Made by a program: the position numbers and the translations under genes. DNA of 64,000 nucleotides from CAVVUF01 sp963751425 (GTDB lineage Bacteria; Chloroflexota; Anaerolineae; Anaerolineales; UBA4823): NCBI GenBank assembly GCA_963751425.1, contig CAVVUF010000002.1, forward strand, positions 1,488,001-1,552,000, given 5' to 3'. The notes under the pieces were generated by a model, which had not been told where the DNA came from, made no database searches, and saw only the letters and a program-made list of their open reading frames with translations. Each line of letters opens with the position of its first letter. Within the stretch, counting starts at the first letter, position 1. Below, piece after piece: positions 53,205 through 63,140 of the stretch.

Positions 53205-53773
53205 GGTCTTACTCCAGGAAAAATGAAAAATAGAAAGATGGTTAATTTATTAACGAACAAAATGCTTAAAAGGGTTATAAGTTACTTGCATTTTATAAAA
53301 GAACTAATTTACACTATTCTACTCTTATTATACCATTTTTAACAGCGGCGTGCATTTTCTTCCATCAGGCGCTGACCTGAGACCAGCAATCCGGTGCTCA
53401 CCCTAAAGATAAACCGCCGATGTGCGCCTAAAATGCTGCTCCACCCACATCCGGTCCTCCCATGACCCGCACCCCGCTGAACTGTTGCGGTACGAACTAA
53501 AAACCCAGTACGATATTATGAGTCCTTTTGGTTGTAGCGTAGATGTGGGCTTCACCCATCGAGAGAACACCACAATCTGCCCAAAGCCGTTTTACAGCAT
53601 CGCGCTGGCATGTTGGTGGTGATCAAGCGTGAGCGCCACGCAGGCCAAAATAAACCTGCCGTTGCCAGTCATATCCAGGTTTTTCCATCTTTCCGTACCG
53701 ATGGTTTTTCTCTGCAGTTTCCGTGTCCAGATTTTCATCCGTGTGATCCGTGGAATCCTTGAGCAGGTTTTGA
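53205..53773. other. Gene-poor region upstream of the DUF11 gene
   Basis: Contains the leader of the DUF11 gene, with a TATAAT -10 candidate on the minus strand (53332-53327) lacking a good -35. It also contains a stretch with phrases such as ATCCGTGTGATCCGTGG that resemble degenerate intergenic repeats also hinted at near 38.9 and 55.4 kb. No convincing gene. Confidence 0.5.
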
Positions 53774-54232
53774 TCAAGCTTTCAATTTCTCAATCTTCTC
53801 CCGGCAGCTCTCCAGCAGCTCACGCTGTTCGGGCCACAGCATCTCGGGTAAACTGTCCAGCGAGAACCACTCGCAGGTATAGGCATGCTCTGTATCGGTG
53901 GGTTTGCCCTCTTTCTGATCGGTCTTAAATAGATAATAGTGGGTCGTGACCCATTTCCGCTTATCATAAGTCAGGCGCTCGCGGGTGCCCAGGTTTTCGA
54001 TGAGCTGCAGGTCACTCAAGCCAGCTTCCTCTTCGATCTCTCGTTGGGCGGCAGTGAGCGAATCTTCGCCCTGCTCAACGCCTCCCTTAGGCAGAACATA
54101 AATACCAAAGGGCTGTTCCATGACGAGGGCAACGTGTGCCTTCCCTTTCTCGATCCGCACAACGACCCCTCCTGCCGAAGTTCTCACGCCTACTTTAGGA
54201 GGCCGAACATACCACGATTCATCGATTTTCAT
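53774..54232 (-). CDS. Nudix hydrolase
   Basis: 152 residues. The Nudix box GGVEQGEDSLTAAQREIEEEAGL fits G-x5-E-x7-REUxEExGU, giving the Mg2+-binding helix. It starts VRTSAGGVVVRIEKGKAHVALVMEQ. The small size fits diadenosine polyphosphate or nucleotide-sugar-type housecleaning hydrolases. C-terminal KKRKWVTTHYYLFKTDQKEG-like strand is present. Substrate unknown. It is divergent from the fmt gene, with a 130-nt gap. Confidence 0.92.
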   Translation of the reverse strand: MKIDESWYVRPPKVGVRTSAGGVVVRIEKGKAHVALVMEQPFGIYVLPKGGVEQGEDSLTAAQREIEEEAGLSDLQLIENLGTRERLTYDKRKWVTTHYYLFKTDQKEGKPTDTEHAYTCEWFSLDSLPEMLWPEQRELLESCREKIEKLKA

Positions 54233-54347
54233 ACCTGAATTATCTCACAAATCAGGGATGGGGGATTTAATATCGGGCTTTATCCCCAACCCCTTTCCCT
54301 TGATCCCATTTTTTGTAGATTAGCATCAATTCGCGGATTATTTTTTA

Positions 54348-54356
54348 TGCTAAAAT
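54348..54356 (+). promoter_or_regulatory. Extended -10 promoter of fmt (leaderless)
   Basis: TGCTAAAAT is an extended -10 (TGn then TAAAAT, 54351-54356). The predicted start is 54363, the A of the fmt ATG, and no SD is present. Confidence 0.55.
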
Positions 54357-54362
54357 CATCCT

Positions 54363-55280
54363 ATGCTGCCGCGCCTCGTTTTCATGGGTTCTCCCGAATT
54401 TGCCCTGCCCACCCTGAGCCTGCTTGCCGAGAGCTACCCTGTGGTGGGGGTGATCACCCAGCCTGACCGGCCCTCTGGGCGCGGCAAGGTGCTGACCCCG
54501 CCGCCTGTCAAGAAGTTGGCACTCGAGCTGGGGCTGCCCCTGTTCCAGCCGGAGCGGCTGCGCCGCCCGGAGGCGATGCAGGTGCTGCGCGACTGGCAGC
54601 CTGAGTTGATTGTGGTGGCTGCCTTTGGGCAGATCTTGCGCCAGGAAGTCCTTGACCTGCCGCACTACGGCTGCCTCAACGTGCATGGCTCGCTCCTGCC
54701 GCGCTGGCGCGGGGCGGCTCCACTCCAGGCTGCCATTTTGAATGGCGACACCGAAACAGGCATCACCATCATGCGCATGGACGCCGGCGTCGACACTGGT
54801 CCCCAGCTCAGCCAGCGCTCGCTCCCGATCCGGCCGGATGAAACGGCAGCTTCGCTCAGCATTGTGATGGCAGAGCTGGGTGCACGCCTTTTACTCGAGA
54901 CCCTCCCTGAGTACCTGTCTGGCAGCCTCCAGCTGCAGCCGCAGGATGAGACCCTGGCTACCTATGCGCCCATGCTGCAGAAAGAAGCCGGTCGACTGGA
55001 TTTTCAGCTCCCTGCCATCGAGCTGGAACGCCGTGTGCGAGCCTTCAACCCCTGGCCCTCTGCTTATACCTTCTACCTGGAGCAAATGCTCAAGGTCCAC
55101 CGCACCCGGGCTGTAGCGGACGAGGGAGGCCTTCCTGGCACCCGCCTTGTCTTCCAGGGTGTTCCTGCGGTGGCTTGCGCCGAGGGCACCCTCGTTCTGG
55201 ATGAAGTCCAGCCTGCTGGAAAGAAACCCATGACCGGTAGAGTGTTTCTCCAAGGGGCAAGAGCTTGGATCAGTACATGA
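54363..55280 (+). CDS. fmt: Methionyl-tRNA formyltransferase
   Basis: 305 residues, standard length. It adds a formyl group from 10-formyl-THF to Met-tRNA-fMet for initiation. N-terminal domain: RLVFMGSPEFALPTLSLL, the tRNA-acceptor loop TQPDRPSGRGK, LNVHGSLLPRWRGAAPLQAAI with the catalytic N-x-H-S region, and GDTETGITIMRMDAGVDTGPQ. The C-terminal OB-like tRNA-binding domain (about 205-305) starts at QKEAGRLDF. In many genomes fmt sits with def or lysA-type genes; here lysA follows 174 nt downstream. Confidence 0.96.
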   Translation: MLPRLVFMGSPEFALPTLSLLAESYPVVGVITQPDRPSGRGKVLTPPPVKKLALELGLPLFQPERLRRPEAMQVLRDWQPELIVVAAFGQILRQEVLDLPHYGCLNVHGSLLPRWRGAAPLQAAILNGDTETGITIMRMDAGVDTGPQLSQRSLPIRPDETAASLSIVMAELGARLLLETLPEYLSGSLQLQPQDETLATYAPMLQKEAGRLDFQLPAIELERRVRAFNPWPSAYTFYLEQMLKVHRTRAVADEGGLPGTRLVFQGVPAVACAEGTLVLDEVQPAGKKPMTGRVFLQGARAWIST

Positions 55281-55454
55281 GTTATCATAATCATTTTTTT
55301 GCGCTGATTAGCAGAGAAGTAAAGTTCTTTGGCAAGAGAAAGAAAAACCAGACAAGCCTTATTGATGTTCTTCTCAATAAATCTCCGTTTCTCAGAGGCT
55401 CCGCGTTGAAACTTTATATAGCCAGGATAACCATACATACTAAAAAAGTCCATT

Positions 55455-56795
55455 ATGCACGATAGAATTTCCAAGCGCCTCTTTCTTTTTCCTGTCAGCA
55501 CCGTCGTCCAGCCCAGCGCGGGCGGCACGGCGCTGACCATCGCCTCTCAGGACCTGGCTTCCCTGGCAGAGCAGTACGGCACTCCCCTCTACTTGTATGA
55601 CCAGGCCTCTCTAGAGGCTGCCCTGCGCGAATACCGCCTTTCCCTCAAGCGCTACTATCCCGGCGAGGCAGGCATTACCTATGCCGGGAAAGCCTTCCTG
55701 TGCACGGCCATGGCGCAGTGGGTCAAGGGGCAGGGTCTCACCCTCGACTGCACCGGCGCTGGCGAGCTGTATATCGCCGAGACAGCCGGGCTGCCTCGTC
55801 CGCTCATCTTGGTGCACGGCGTCAATAAAACAGATCAAGACCTGGCAGCGGCAGTCAGGTTGGCTGGGACGATTGTGGTCGATAACCTCACCGAGCTGGG
55901 ACGCCTGGAGGCGCTTTACCGCTCTGGTGTCCGCCCTTTCCCTGATCTCTGGCTGCGCCTCAAACCCGGCATGGCCGTCGATACACATGCCTATACCCAG
56001 ACTGGGCAGCAGGACAGCAAGTTTGGCATGGACCTGGAGGAAGCTCCCGAGGCGGTGCAGCACTGCCTGCAGGAAGGGCTGCCGCTCACTGGCTTGCACT
56101 TCCACCTCGGTTCGCATTTCCACGAGCCTTCGCCCTTGCGCCTGGCACTCATGACCGTGCTGGACTTTATTTATGCTGCCGGATCTCAGCAGCGCTGGTC
56201 ACCGCAGGTGCTGTGCGTGGGCGGCGGGTGGGGGGTCCCTTACCACGAAGATGACCTGCCTCATCCCAATGTAGACAGCTATATCCATTACCTGGCAGAT
56301 AACCTGAAAGAGCTGTGTGCGGCACGCCGCTTGCCTCTGCCCAGGCTGCAGGTAGAGCCAGGGCGCAGCCTGGTAGCGCGCGCAGGGGTAGCCCTGTACC
56401 GCGTTGGGGCGGTCAAGCATACCCCCAACCGCCGCTGGCTGCTCCTGGATGGTGGCATGGCCGATAACCCCCGCCCGGCACTCTACGGGGCGCGCTACGC
56501 AGCCCTGCCCGTACACAACCCGGACCGCACCCCCACTGCACCTACCTGGCTGGCAGGGCCTTACTGTGAGAGCGGCGATGTGCTCATCGAGAACCTGCTC
56601 TTGCCGGAGATTGCCCCTGGAGAGCTGGTGGCGGTACCGGTCAGCGGGGCCTACCACCTCAGCATGGGCAGCAACTACAACGGCGCGCGCCGCCCGGCCG
56701 TCCTCTGGCTAGATGATCACGACGCCCACCTGGTTAAGGAGCGCGAATCCCTCGCCAACCTGACCGCCCGCGACCATCCCCTCCCCGGTATATGA
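55455..56795 (+). CDS. lysA: Diaminopimelate decarboxylase
   Basis: 446 residues. Converts meso-diaminopimelate to L-lysine in a fold-type III PLP barrel. The Schiff-base Lys79 is in ITYAGKAFLC; the PLP-phosphate region is HFHLGSHFHEP-LRLAL, followed by CVGGGWGVPY and EPGRSLVARAG. DGGMADNPRPALYGARY and GPYCESGDVL (the catalytic Cys of the partner subunit) are classic DapDC signatures. The N-terminal 30 residues extend beyond the usual start, but no better ATG is visible. The gap from 55281 shows no gene. Confidence 0.96.
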   Translation: MHDRISKRLFLFPVSTVVQPSAGGTALTIASQDLASLAEQYGTPLYLYDQASLEAALREYRLSLKRYYPGEAGITYAGKAFLCTAMAQWVKGQGLTLDCTGAGELYIAETAGLPRPLILVHGVNKTDQDLAAAVRLAGTIVVDNLTELGRLEALYRSGVRPFPDLWLRLKPGMAVDTHAYTQTGQQDSKFGMDLEEAPEAVQHCLQEGLPLTGLHFHLGSHFHEPSPLRLALMTVLDFIYAAGSQQRWSPQVLCVGGGWGVPYHEDDLPHPNVDSYIHYLADNLKELCAARRLPLPRLQVEPGRSLVARAGVALYRVGAVKHTPNRRWLLLDGGMADNPRPALYGARYAALPVHNPDRTPTAPTWLAGPYCESGDVLIENLLLPEIAPGELVAVPVSGAYHLSMGSNYNGARRPAVLWLDDHDAHLVKERESLANLTARDHPLPGI

Positions 56796-56877
56796 AATTT
56801 ATTTTTCCACTTCATGGAGCTCATTCCTTGACCCCTGTCCCATAACCCCTGCCTATCCACTTTTCCCCTGCTCTCAC

Positions 56878-57534
56878 ATGTTCACCCCTCCTTCTTCTCT
56901 CTCCCCTTTCTATACCATCGTTCTCCTGCGGCACGGAGAGTCGGTGGGCAACGTGGAGGGCTTTCACCAGGGGCAGGTGGATTATGCCCTCACGCCCAGG
57001 GGGGCAGCGCAAGTCAAGTCGCTGCTGCGGCGCTGGAAGCGGGAAGCGGTGACCTTTGACCGGATCATTGCCAGCCCTCTCAAGCGCGCCAGCCAGACGG
57101 CGGAGCTGATCGCCCAGGCACTGGAAATCACCTTGCAGCTCGACCCGGATTGGATGGAACGGGATGTGGGTTTGTTGGGAGGGCTGCGTCCTGAGGAAGC
57201 TGCTGAAGTGGCACCTCGCCCGGTTTTCATGCACCCTTACCAGGCAGTGGGAGAGACGGGAGAGAGCCAGTGGGAGCTGTACCTGCGCGCCGGCCGCGCT
57301 GTGCAGAACTTGCTCAAGAACCCACCCGGTCGCTACCTGGTCGTTTCGCACGGGGGCATCTTGAACCTGGCTTTCTATGCCATCCTGGGCATCGCCCCGC
57401 AGGCTAATTTCACTGGACCGCGCTTCCGCTTTGCCAATACCGCCTTCGCCACCCTGACCTACCGCCCCGACGAGCACAAATGGGCGGTGCTGGGCGTCAA
57501 TGACCATGCTCATTGGAAAGAGAAGCGGGCCTGA
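56878..57534 (+). CDS. Histidine phosphatase family protein, first of a tandem pair
   Basis: 218 residues. Phosphoglycerate-mutase-like: LLRHGESVGNVEGFHQGQ (the RHGE phospho-His motif), ASPLKRASQTAELIAQ, the acid/base Glu in LDPDWMERDVG-LGGL (the usual LxE), and the second His in YLVVSHGGILN. Family members dephosphorylate phosphoesters or act as cobalamin-type phosphatases; the substrate is not evident. The next paralogue starts 2 nt after this stop, so they are co-translated. The pair probably arose by local duplication. Confidence 0.87.
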   Translation: MFTPPSSLSPFYTIVLLRHGESVGNVEGFHQGQVDYALTPRGAAQVKSLLRRWKREAVTFDRIIASPLKRASQTAELIAQALEITLQLDPDWMERDVGLLGGLRPEEAAEVAPRPVFMHPYQAVGETGESQWELYLRAGRAVQNLLKNPPGRYLVVSHGGILNLAFYAILGIAPQANFTGPRFRFANTAFATLTYRPDEHKWAVLGVNDHAHWKEKRA

Positions 57535-57535
57535 T

Positions 57536-58168
57536 ATGTACGATTTTGTCTTTTTGCGCCACGCCGAATCGGAGGGCAATGCCCAGGGCTATCTGCAGGG
57601 GCAGATCGACTCTCCTTTAAGCGAACGGGGAAAAAGCCAGGCAGCCTCGCTGGCAGAGCGCTGGAAAGCGCTGGATGTCACCTTTGATCACCTCGTCTGC
57701 AGCCCGCTCCTGCGCGCCCGCCAGACTGCCTCTCTCATCGCCGAAGCCTTGGGCATGGAGATCGAAATTGAGCCCCTCTGGAAAGAGCGCAGTTTTGGCG
57801 AGCTTGAAGGCAGGGCTTTTGCAGATATTAACCTGGTGCAGCCGCCGATTGATTTTTCAGCTCCCTTTTTCCGCGTAGGCAAGACCGGCGAATCGCAGGT
57901 TGACCTGTACCTGCGGGCCTGCCAGGCTCTGCAGAAGCTGCTCAATCTTCCAAAAGGGCGTTATCTCATCGTTGCTCACGGCTCGATCCTCAACAAAACC
58001 ATGTTTGCGATCCTGGGCATCACCCCGCAAGGGCACGGCAGGAGCCCAACCTTTCACTTTGATAACTTGAGCTATGCCCACCTGTCCTATGACCATGCCA
58101 GCCTGCGCTGGCGGTGGATCGGTTTCACCAGCCCCGAACAGTGGGACGGAAGACTGGAGGTAAAGTGA
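57536..58168 (+). CDS. Histidine phosphatase family protein, second of a tandem pair
   Basis: 210 residues starting 2 nt after the first paralogue. Motifs FLRHAESEGNAQGYLQGQ (RHAE where most members have RHGE), CSPLLRARQTASLIAEAL, WKERSFGELEGRA (the catalytic Glu motif) and YLIVAHGSILNKT. The FGELEG block matches phosphatases such as CobC and fructose-2,6-bisphosphatase relatives better than the first copy does, so the two copies may differ in substrate. Overlaps the next gene by 4 nt (GTGA). Confidence 0.88.
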   Translation: MYDFVFLRHAESEGNAQGYLQGQIDSPLSERGKSQAASLAERWKALDVTFDHLVCSPLLRARQTASLIAEALGMEIEIEPLWKERSFGELEGRAFADINLVQPPIDFSAPFFRVGKTGESQVDLYLRACQALQKLLNLPKGRYLIVAHGSILNKTMFAILGITPQGHGRSPTFHFDNLSYAHLSYDHASLRWRWIGFTSPEQWDGRLEVK

Positions 58169-59214
58169 ATTCCTTAAACTGGCTGGTATTCGGTGCGGGT
58201 GCCATCGGCACGTATGTCGGCGGCAGCCTGGCCCTCTTGAAGCGCCAGGGGCAGCAGATTGTATTCGTCGAACGCCCAGAGGTTGCTGCGCAGGTCCGCC
58301 AGCAGGGGCTGCGCTTGAACCTGGATGGTGCCCTCCACTTGCTGCCTGATCCCAAAATCTCTGGTTCGCTGGCTGAAGCCCTGGCGATGGGTTCCTTTGA
58401 TATCGCCATCTTGGCGCTAAAATCTTACGATACACAGGCCTTCCTGGATGGCCTGGGAGCGCTGGCAGACCGCCTGCCGCCTATCTTATGCCTGCAGAAC
58501 GGCGTTGAAAATGAGGTCCTTCTCGAAGCCACCCTGGGTAAAGGGCGGGTCATCCCTGGCACCGTCACCAGCGCGGTTGGGCGTTTGGGGGCCGGGGATA
58601 TCCTCCTGGAACGCCGGCGCGGCATCGGCGTGGCGGTGGGCCATCCCCTTTCGCAGCGCATCTTCGATGACTTTACGGCTGCCGGCATCTTTCCCCTCCT
58701 GTATGCGCGTCCGTTGGACATGAAGTGGTCGAAGATGCTCACCAACCTGCTGGCGAACGCCTCTTCCGCCATCCTGAACCTGACCCCCGCCCAGATCTTT
58801 GCCCACCCGGGGCTCTACAACCTGGAGCGGAGGCAGCTGCGCGAGGCACTGAGCGTGATGAAGAAGCTGGACATCCATGTGGTGAGCCTGCCGGGCACCC
58901 CCGTGCGCCTGCTCGCCTTTGCTGTAAAGTCCCTCCCAGCCTTCCTCTCCCGCCCGCTGCTGCAGCGCGCTGTGGGCAAGGGCCGCGGGGAAAAGATGCC
59001 CTCCTTCCACATCGACTTGTACTGCCGGGCGCAAACAGAGCGAGGTCGACTACCTCAACGGCGCGGTCGTGCGCTTCGGTGCTCAGGTTGGCGTGGAGAC
59101 ACCCGTCAACCGGCTGCTCAACGAGACCCTGCTTCCCTGGCGAGGGGTGAGATGCCCTTGGAGACCTTTGCGCTTCAGCCGGAGAAGCTGCTGGAGAGGT
59201 TGTCGATTAGATAA
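58165..59214 (+). CDS. Ketopantoate reductase-like (PanE/ApbA) dehydrogenase (two compensating frame breaks)
   Basis: The GTG at 58165 follows GGAGGT and overlaps the upstream stop. N-terminal Rossmann GAGAIGTYVGGSLALLKRQG, FDIAILALKSYDTQ, LQNGVENE, KWSKMLTNLLANASSAIL (with the catalytic Lys of the family). Between about 59022 and 59145 the frame is wrong; the +1 frame carries EVDYLNGAVVRFGAQVGVET and PVNRLLNETLLPW, the expected C-terminal helix domain. The initial frame returns as PLETFALQPEKLLERLSIR. Two one-base errors of opposite sign explain this. The enzyme would reduce ketopantoate (or a related 2-oxo acid) with NADPH on the route to pantothenate and CoA. A true mutation is possible but less likely. 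Confidence 0.75.
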   Translation: MNSLNWLVFGAGAIGTYVGGSLALLKRQGQQIVFVERPEVAAQVRQQGLRLNLDGALHLLPDPKISGSLAEALAMGSFDIAILALKSYDTQAFLDGLGALADRLPPILCLQNGVENEVLLEATLGKGRVIPGTVTSAVGRLGAGDILLERRRGIGVAVGHPLSQRIFDDFTAAGIFPLLYARPLDMKWSKMLTNLLANASSAILNLTPAQIFAHPGLYNLERRQLREALSVMKKLDIHVVSLPGTPVRLLAFAVKSLPAFLSRPLLQRAVGKGRGEKMPSFHIDLYCRAQTERGRLPQRRGRALRCSGWRGDTRQPAAQRDPASLARGEMPLETFALQPEKLLERLSIR

Positions 59215-59250
59215 GCTTTTTGTTTCTATTCCTGAAGGAGAGGTTCTTAT

Positions 59251-60676
59251 TTGTTCAAGATCATTTCTTTTCTCGCTAGCTTGTTTCTCATATTTGCCGC
59301 TAGCCCTGCCTTCCCCGCCGTGGACCCACAACCGGTCGATACCAACCGGTTGGTGTCTGTGTCTTCAGCTGGAGTACAAGGAGATGCCCCCTCAGAGAAC
59401 CCCTCGATATCCTCCGACGGTCGTTACGTAGCTTTCAACGCGGGAGGCACCACACTGGTGGAAGGCGACACCAATGGCATCGATGTCTTTGTGCATGACC
59501 GGTATACGGGCAGTACGGTGCAAGTCTCGGTCGCTTCGGATGGCACCCAGGGGGATGGAGAGTTGAACTATCCTTTTATTTCCTCTAGTGGCAGGTACGT
59601 GGCTTTTTCTTCGCGCGCCAGCAATCTCGTTGTAAATGACACCAACAATGACTTGGACGTTTTTATCCATGATCGTGATGTGGATGAGGATGGCATTTTT
59701 GACGAGCCTGGATGGACCAGCACGAAAAGGGTCTCAGTGGATTCGAATGGCGTTCAAGGGAGCGGAGGGGTTTTGTTTATGCCTACCGTCCCAACCATTT
59801 CTGCCAACGAAAGATACGTCGCCTTTCATTCAGCATTCACAAATCTCGTCAGCGGTGATACAAACGATGCCAGCGATGTCTTTGTCCACGATCTGCAGAC
59901 CGCAAGTACGATTCGCGTCTCGGTTGCTTCGGATGGCTCCGAAGGAAATGGTATATATCCAATGGTGTCAATGGATGGTCGATACATATCTTTTTCGTCG
60001 TCCGCCAATCTGGCAGCGGATGATACCAACGGCAAGGTGGATGTTTACCGCCATGACCGCGATGCCGATGGGGATGGAATCTTTGATGAGCCGGGACAAA
60101 TCAGCACCGTGCGCGTCTCGGTGGCTTCGGACGGCGAACAAGGCAATGCCGATTCTGGGCTGGCGATGGTTCCCGTGATGAATCCGAGCGGGCGGTACAT
60201 CGTCTTTAGCTCAACGGCAAGCAACCTGGTTGGAAACGATACAAACGCCCAGGAAGATATGTTTGTGCATGATATGCTGACGGGCCAAACGACCCGTGTC
60301 TCGGTCTCTTCCACTGGGGAGCAAGGGAATTTACATTCCCAAAGCCCGGCGATTACTTCGGATGGTCGCTATATCGTATTTTCTTCCCCCTCCAGCAACC
60401 TGGTATCTGGCGATACGAACAATACCTCCGATATCTTCGTCCATGATCTAACAGACCGGCGTCACCATGCGCGTCACGTTTGCTTTACTTGGCGGAGAAC
60501 CCAATAGTGGCTGTGCCGGACCGGCAATTTCCGCAGATGGACACCTGATTGCTTTCCAATCGAATGCCACGAACCTGGTGGAGAATGACACGAATGGCAA
60601 GAAAGACATCTTTGTCAGACGGATCAGGTTGATGGATTATTCGGTTTATTTACCCCTGCTTCAGAGAACTCCGTAG
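59251..60676 (+). CDS. Secreted TolB/WD40-like beta-propeller protein (one frame break)
   Basis: TTG start after AAGGAGAGG, with signal peptide FKIISFLASLFLIFAASPAFPA. Repeats of about 60 residues each read ISSDGRYVAFxSxASNLVxxDTNxxxDVFVHD, with RVSVASDGxQGN linkers. They resemble TolB/PD40 blades and the Ca2+-loop-like DxDxDGIFDEPG occurs twice. The frame breaks at about 60450-60467 and continues MRVTFALLGGEPN, ending YSVYLPLLQRTP. Restored length is about 475 residues. An extracellular beta-propeller with a C-terminal YLPLL motif shared with the DUF11 protein. Function unknown. Confidence 0.72.
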
Positions 60677-60910
60677 ACTTGTTTATGCTCCCAGCATGTT
60701 TCGAATATCAAGTGAAAGCCACTTGTCGCCTATTTTGCGATCCTGTTATTACCTCTTCTATTTTTTACTTCGAACTGGCTTTCTGAAAAAACAATTCCAG
60801 GTATCTTGCTTTCTTTTTTGAAAAGGTGTATTCTTAATCAGGATAGTTTTAAGGGAGAAAAGTTTTTTAATTTTTTATCAACCATTTTACAAAGAGAATC
60901 AGGAGGAATT

Positions 60911-63049
60911 ATGTCTCGCAGTAAAGTCAGTCGACGTGAATTTTTGTATATGTCAGGCCTCGGCGCAGCCTCGGTTTGTTTGAGTGCTGTCGTTGCCAGG
61001 GGAGAAGCTGCCCAGGGAAATAAGGCTGACGAAACGCAGGTCAACCAACTTCCCAAGGCGCCAGCGTCTCAGGAAATTCCGGTCACTCCTCAAAACGAAG
61101 CCCCGGAATTGGCCAGTTTGGTCCAGGAAGGCCTGCTGCCTCCGTTAGTAGACCGCCTTCCAGTGAATCCGTTGGTGCTGACGCCGATCAACGCCATCGG
61201 CAAATATGGCGGGGTATGGCGAACTTATTGGAATGGCGGTTGGTCTGGGTATTTTCAGGAAACACAATACGGACATTCGCCTCTTCGCTGGATCGATGAT
61301 GGCATGAGCATTAGCTCCAGGCGCCTGCGATACCTGGTCTCCGAATGCTAACAACAGTGAGTGGACTCTGCACCTTCGCGAAGGCCTCAAATGGTCCGAT
61401 GGACAGCCCTGCACAGTGGATGACATCCTATTCTGGTGGAATGACTTGACTGTCCAAGGTGATCCTGACTTATCCTGATCCCGTCCCTGAATTTGGAAGG
61501 GATTTGCTGGTGATCTGGCGGTATTCACGAAAGTGGATCAATTATACCCTCAAGCTTATCTATGGCACACCCGCGCCTCTAACTGCCAAACGCTTGGCAA
61601 TGTGGGTGAATGCGAATATTGGACCGCGCTGGATTGCTCCTGCCCACTACCTCAAACAGTTCCACCCCAAGTACAATTCTTCGGTAACAGACTTTACGCT
61701 GTTCAATCAAAAAGCTGTAACCTGGACAAATCCAGATATGCCTACGTTGAACGCTTGGGTGATTGTAAATTATGTAGAAGGAGTGAGTCTTAACCGCGCA
61801 ACGAAATCCTTATTATTATTGTATTGACACGGTGGGCAACCAGCTCCCTTATATTAGTGCACAATTATGGACAAATGTTACGGATAAACAGACCGAAATG
61901 GATATGGTCACAAATCGGAAGGTTGATCACGTTCACTTTCATAGCTTCGGTCTGGGTGATATCTCAACTTTGGTCAGCAATGCGGTCGCGGGTGGTTACG
62001 AAGTACGCCTTTGGGATAGTGGGTCTGGCACAGGGATGGTGTACTATTGGAACTATGATCATCCAGATGATAAAAAACGGGCCTTGTATCGCAATCCAAA
62101 ATTCAAGCAAGCCATGTCCTTGGCCCTTGACCGCCCTACGATCAAGTTGAATGTATATATAGGCTATGGAACGATCACAACCGGGACCGTTAGTCCGAAA
62201 GCAATTGAGTTCAACTATAACGATGAGGCCCGTACCCGCTATGCTGCTTACCGGGATGCCTATTCAACCTACAGCCCTACCCAGGCGAATGCGTTACTCG
62301 ACAGCATTGGCGTGGTGGATGTGGAGCCGAAAGATGGCTGGCGTGAATATCCGGACGGTTCTCCACTAGAAGTCAGGATTGACATATCCAGATCGGCCCC
62401 ATCCCAGGATTGTATGGATGTATTAGCGATTGCTAAACAGAATTGGCAAGCGATTGGCTTGAATATTCGTGACCAACACAATTCCTGCCGGTGAACTATG
62501 TCTCTTTGTGGACGAATGGTCAGGGTGAGATCCGTACCAATTGGGAAGTGGGTGATGGCCCCGACCACTTGATTTACGCCTCCTGGGTTGTCCCCAATGA
62601 GCCTGAACGTTGGGCGCCTTTGTGCGGCCGGACCTACCAGGTGAGAGGCACAGCCCTGGAGAATACCGAATGCGGCATCGACCCCTGGTCGCGCACTCCC
62701 GCCGCGTTACTGCTCGACTGATCCCCAATACGCCGGTTCCACAGCGCAAACCTTGCATCAGCTTTACGACCAGGCGATCCTTGAGCCCGACGCGATCATC
62801 CGCATGCAAAAAGTCTGGGAAATCGATGACATCCATCTCAATCAGGGTCCTTTCTTTATTGGCACGGTTGGTAACTACCCTCGCATCATCATTGTCAGTA
62901 AGAACCTGGAGAATGTCCCCAGAAAAGACCAGCTCACCCTGGGCGGGTTCGTCAATCCTTGGATCGTTCCTTTTCCCGCGATCACCAACCCGGAGACCTA
63001 TTCCTTCATTAGCTTGCCTACCATATATCTGCCCTTTATCAAGAAATAA
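60911..63049 (+). pseudogene. Tat-exported ABC transporter peptide-binding protein (SBP_bac_5), multiply frame-broken
   Basis: The ATG at 60911 follows AGGAGGAATT. A Tat signal SRREFLYMSGLGAASVCL opens it. Pieces of one protein follow in changing frames: KYGGVWRTYWNGGWSGYF (to ~61310), NSEWTLHLREGLKWSDGQP (to ~61470), EFGRDL and AGDLAVFTKVD (~61490-61540), YTLKLIYGTPAPLTAKRLAMW (to ~61800), DTVGNQLPYISAQLWTN (to ~62480), GPDHLIYASWVVPNEPERWA (to ~62720), and ILEPDAIIRMQKVWEIDDI to the end, at LPTIYLPFIKK. All pieces fit the periplasmic oligopeptide-binding family (~700 residues). At least seven breaks in 2.1 kb, yet the pieces are not degraded, so errors rather than decay are likely. No permease or ATPase gene is adjacent in the window. 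Confidence 0.7.
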
Positions 63050-63140
63050 AAAGTAATCGTGATGGCACACGCTACCGCATATATCTGCCCATTACCGGAA
63101 ATCCGTGCCCGTCGTTAGAGAAAGAGTTCTTGCGTATTAG

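Noticed and set aside
53422..53777. Short frames of 61-66 residues in the gap before the Nudix gene
   Set aside because: No SD, no domain, and the DNA resembles decayed intergenic repeat text.
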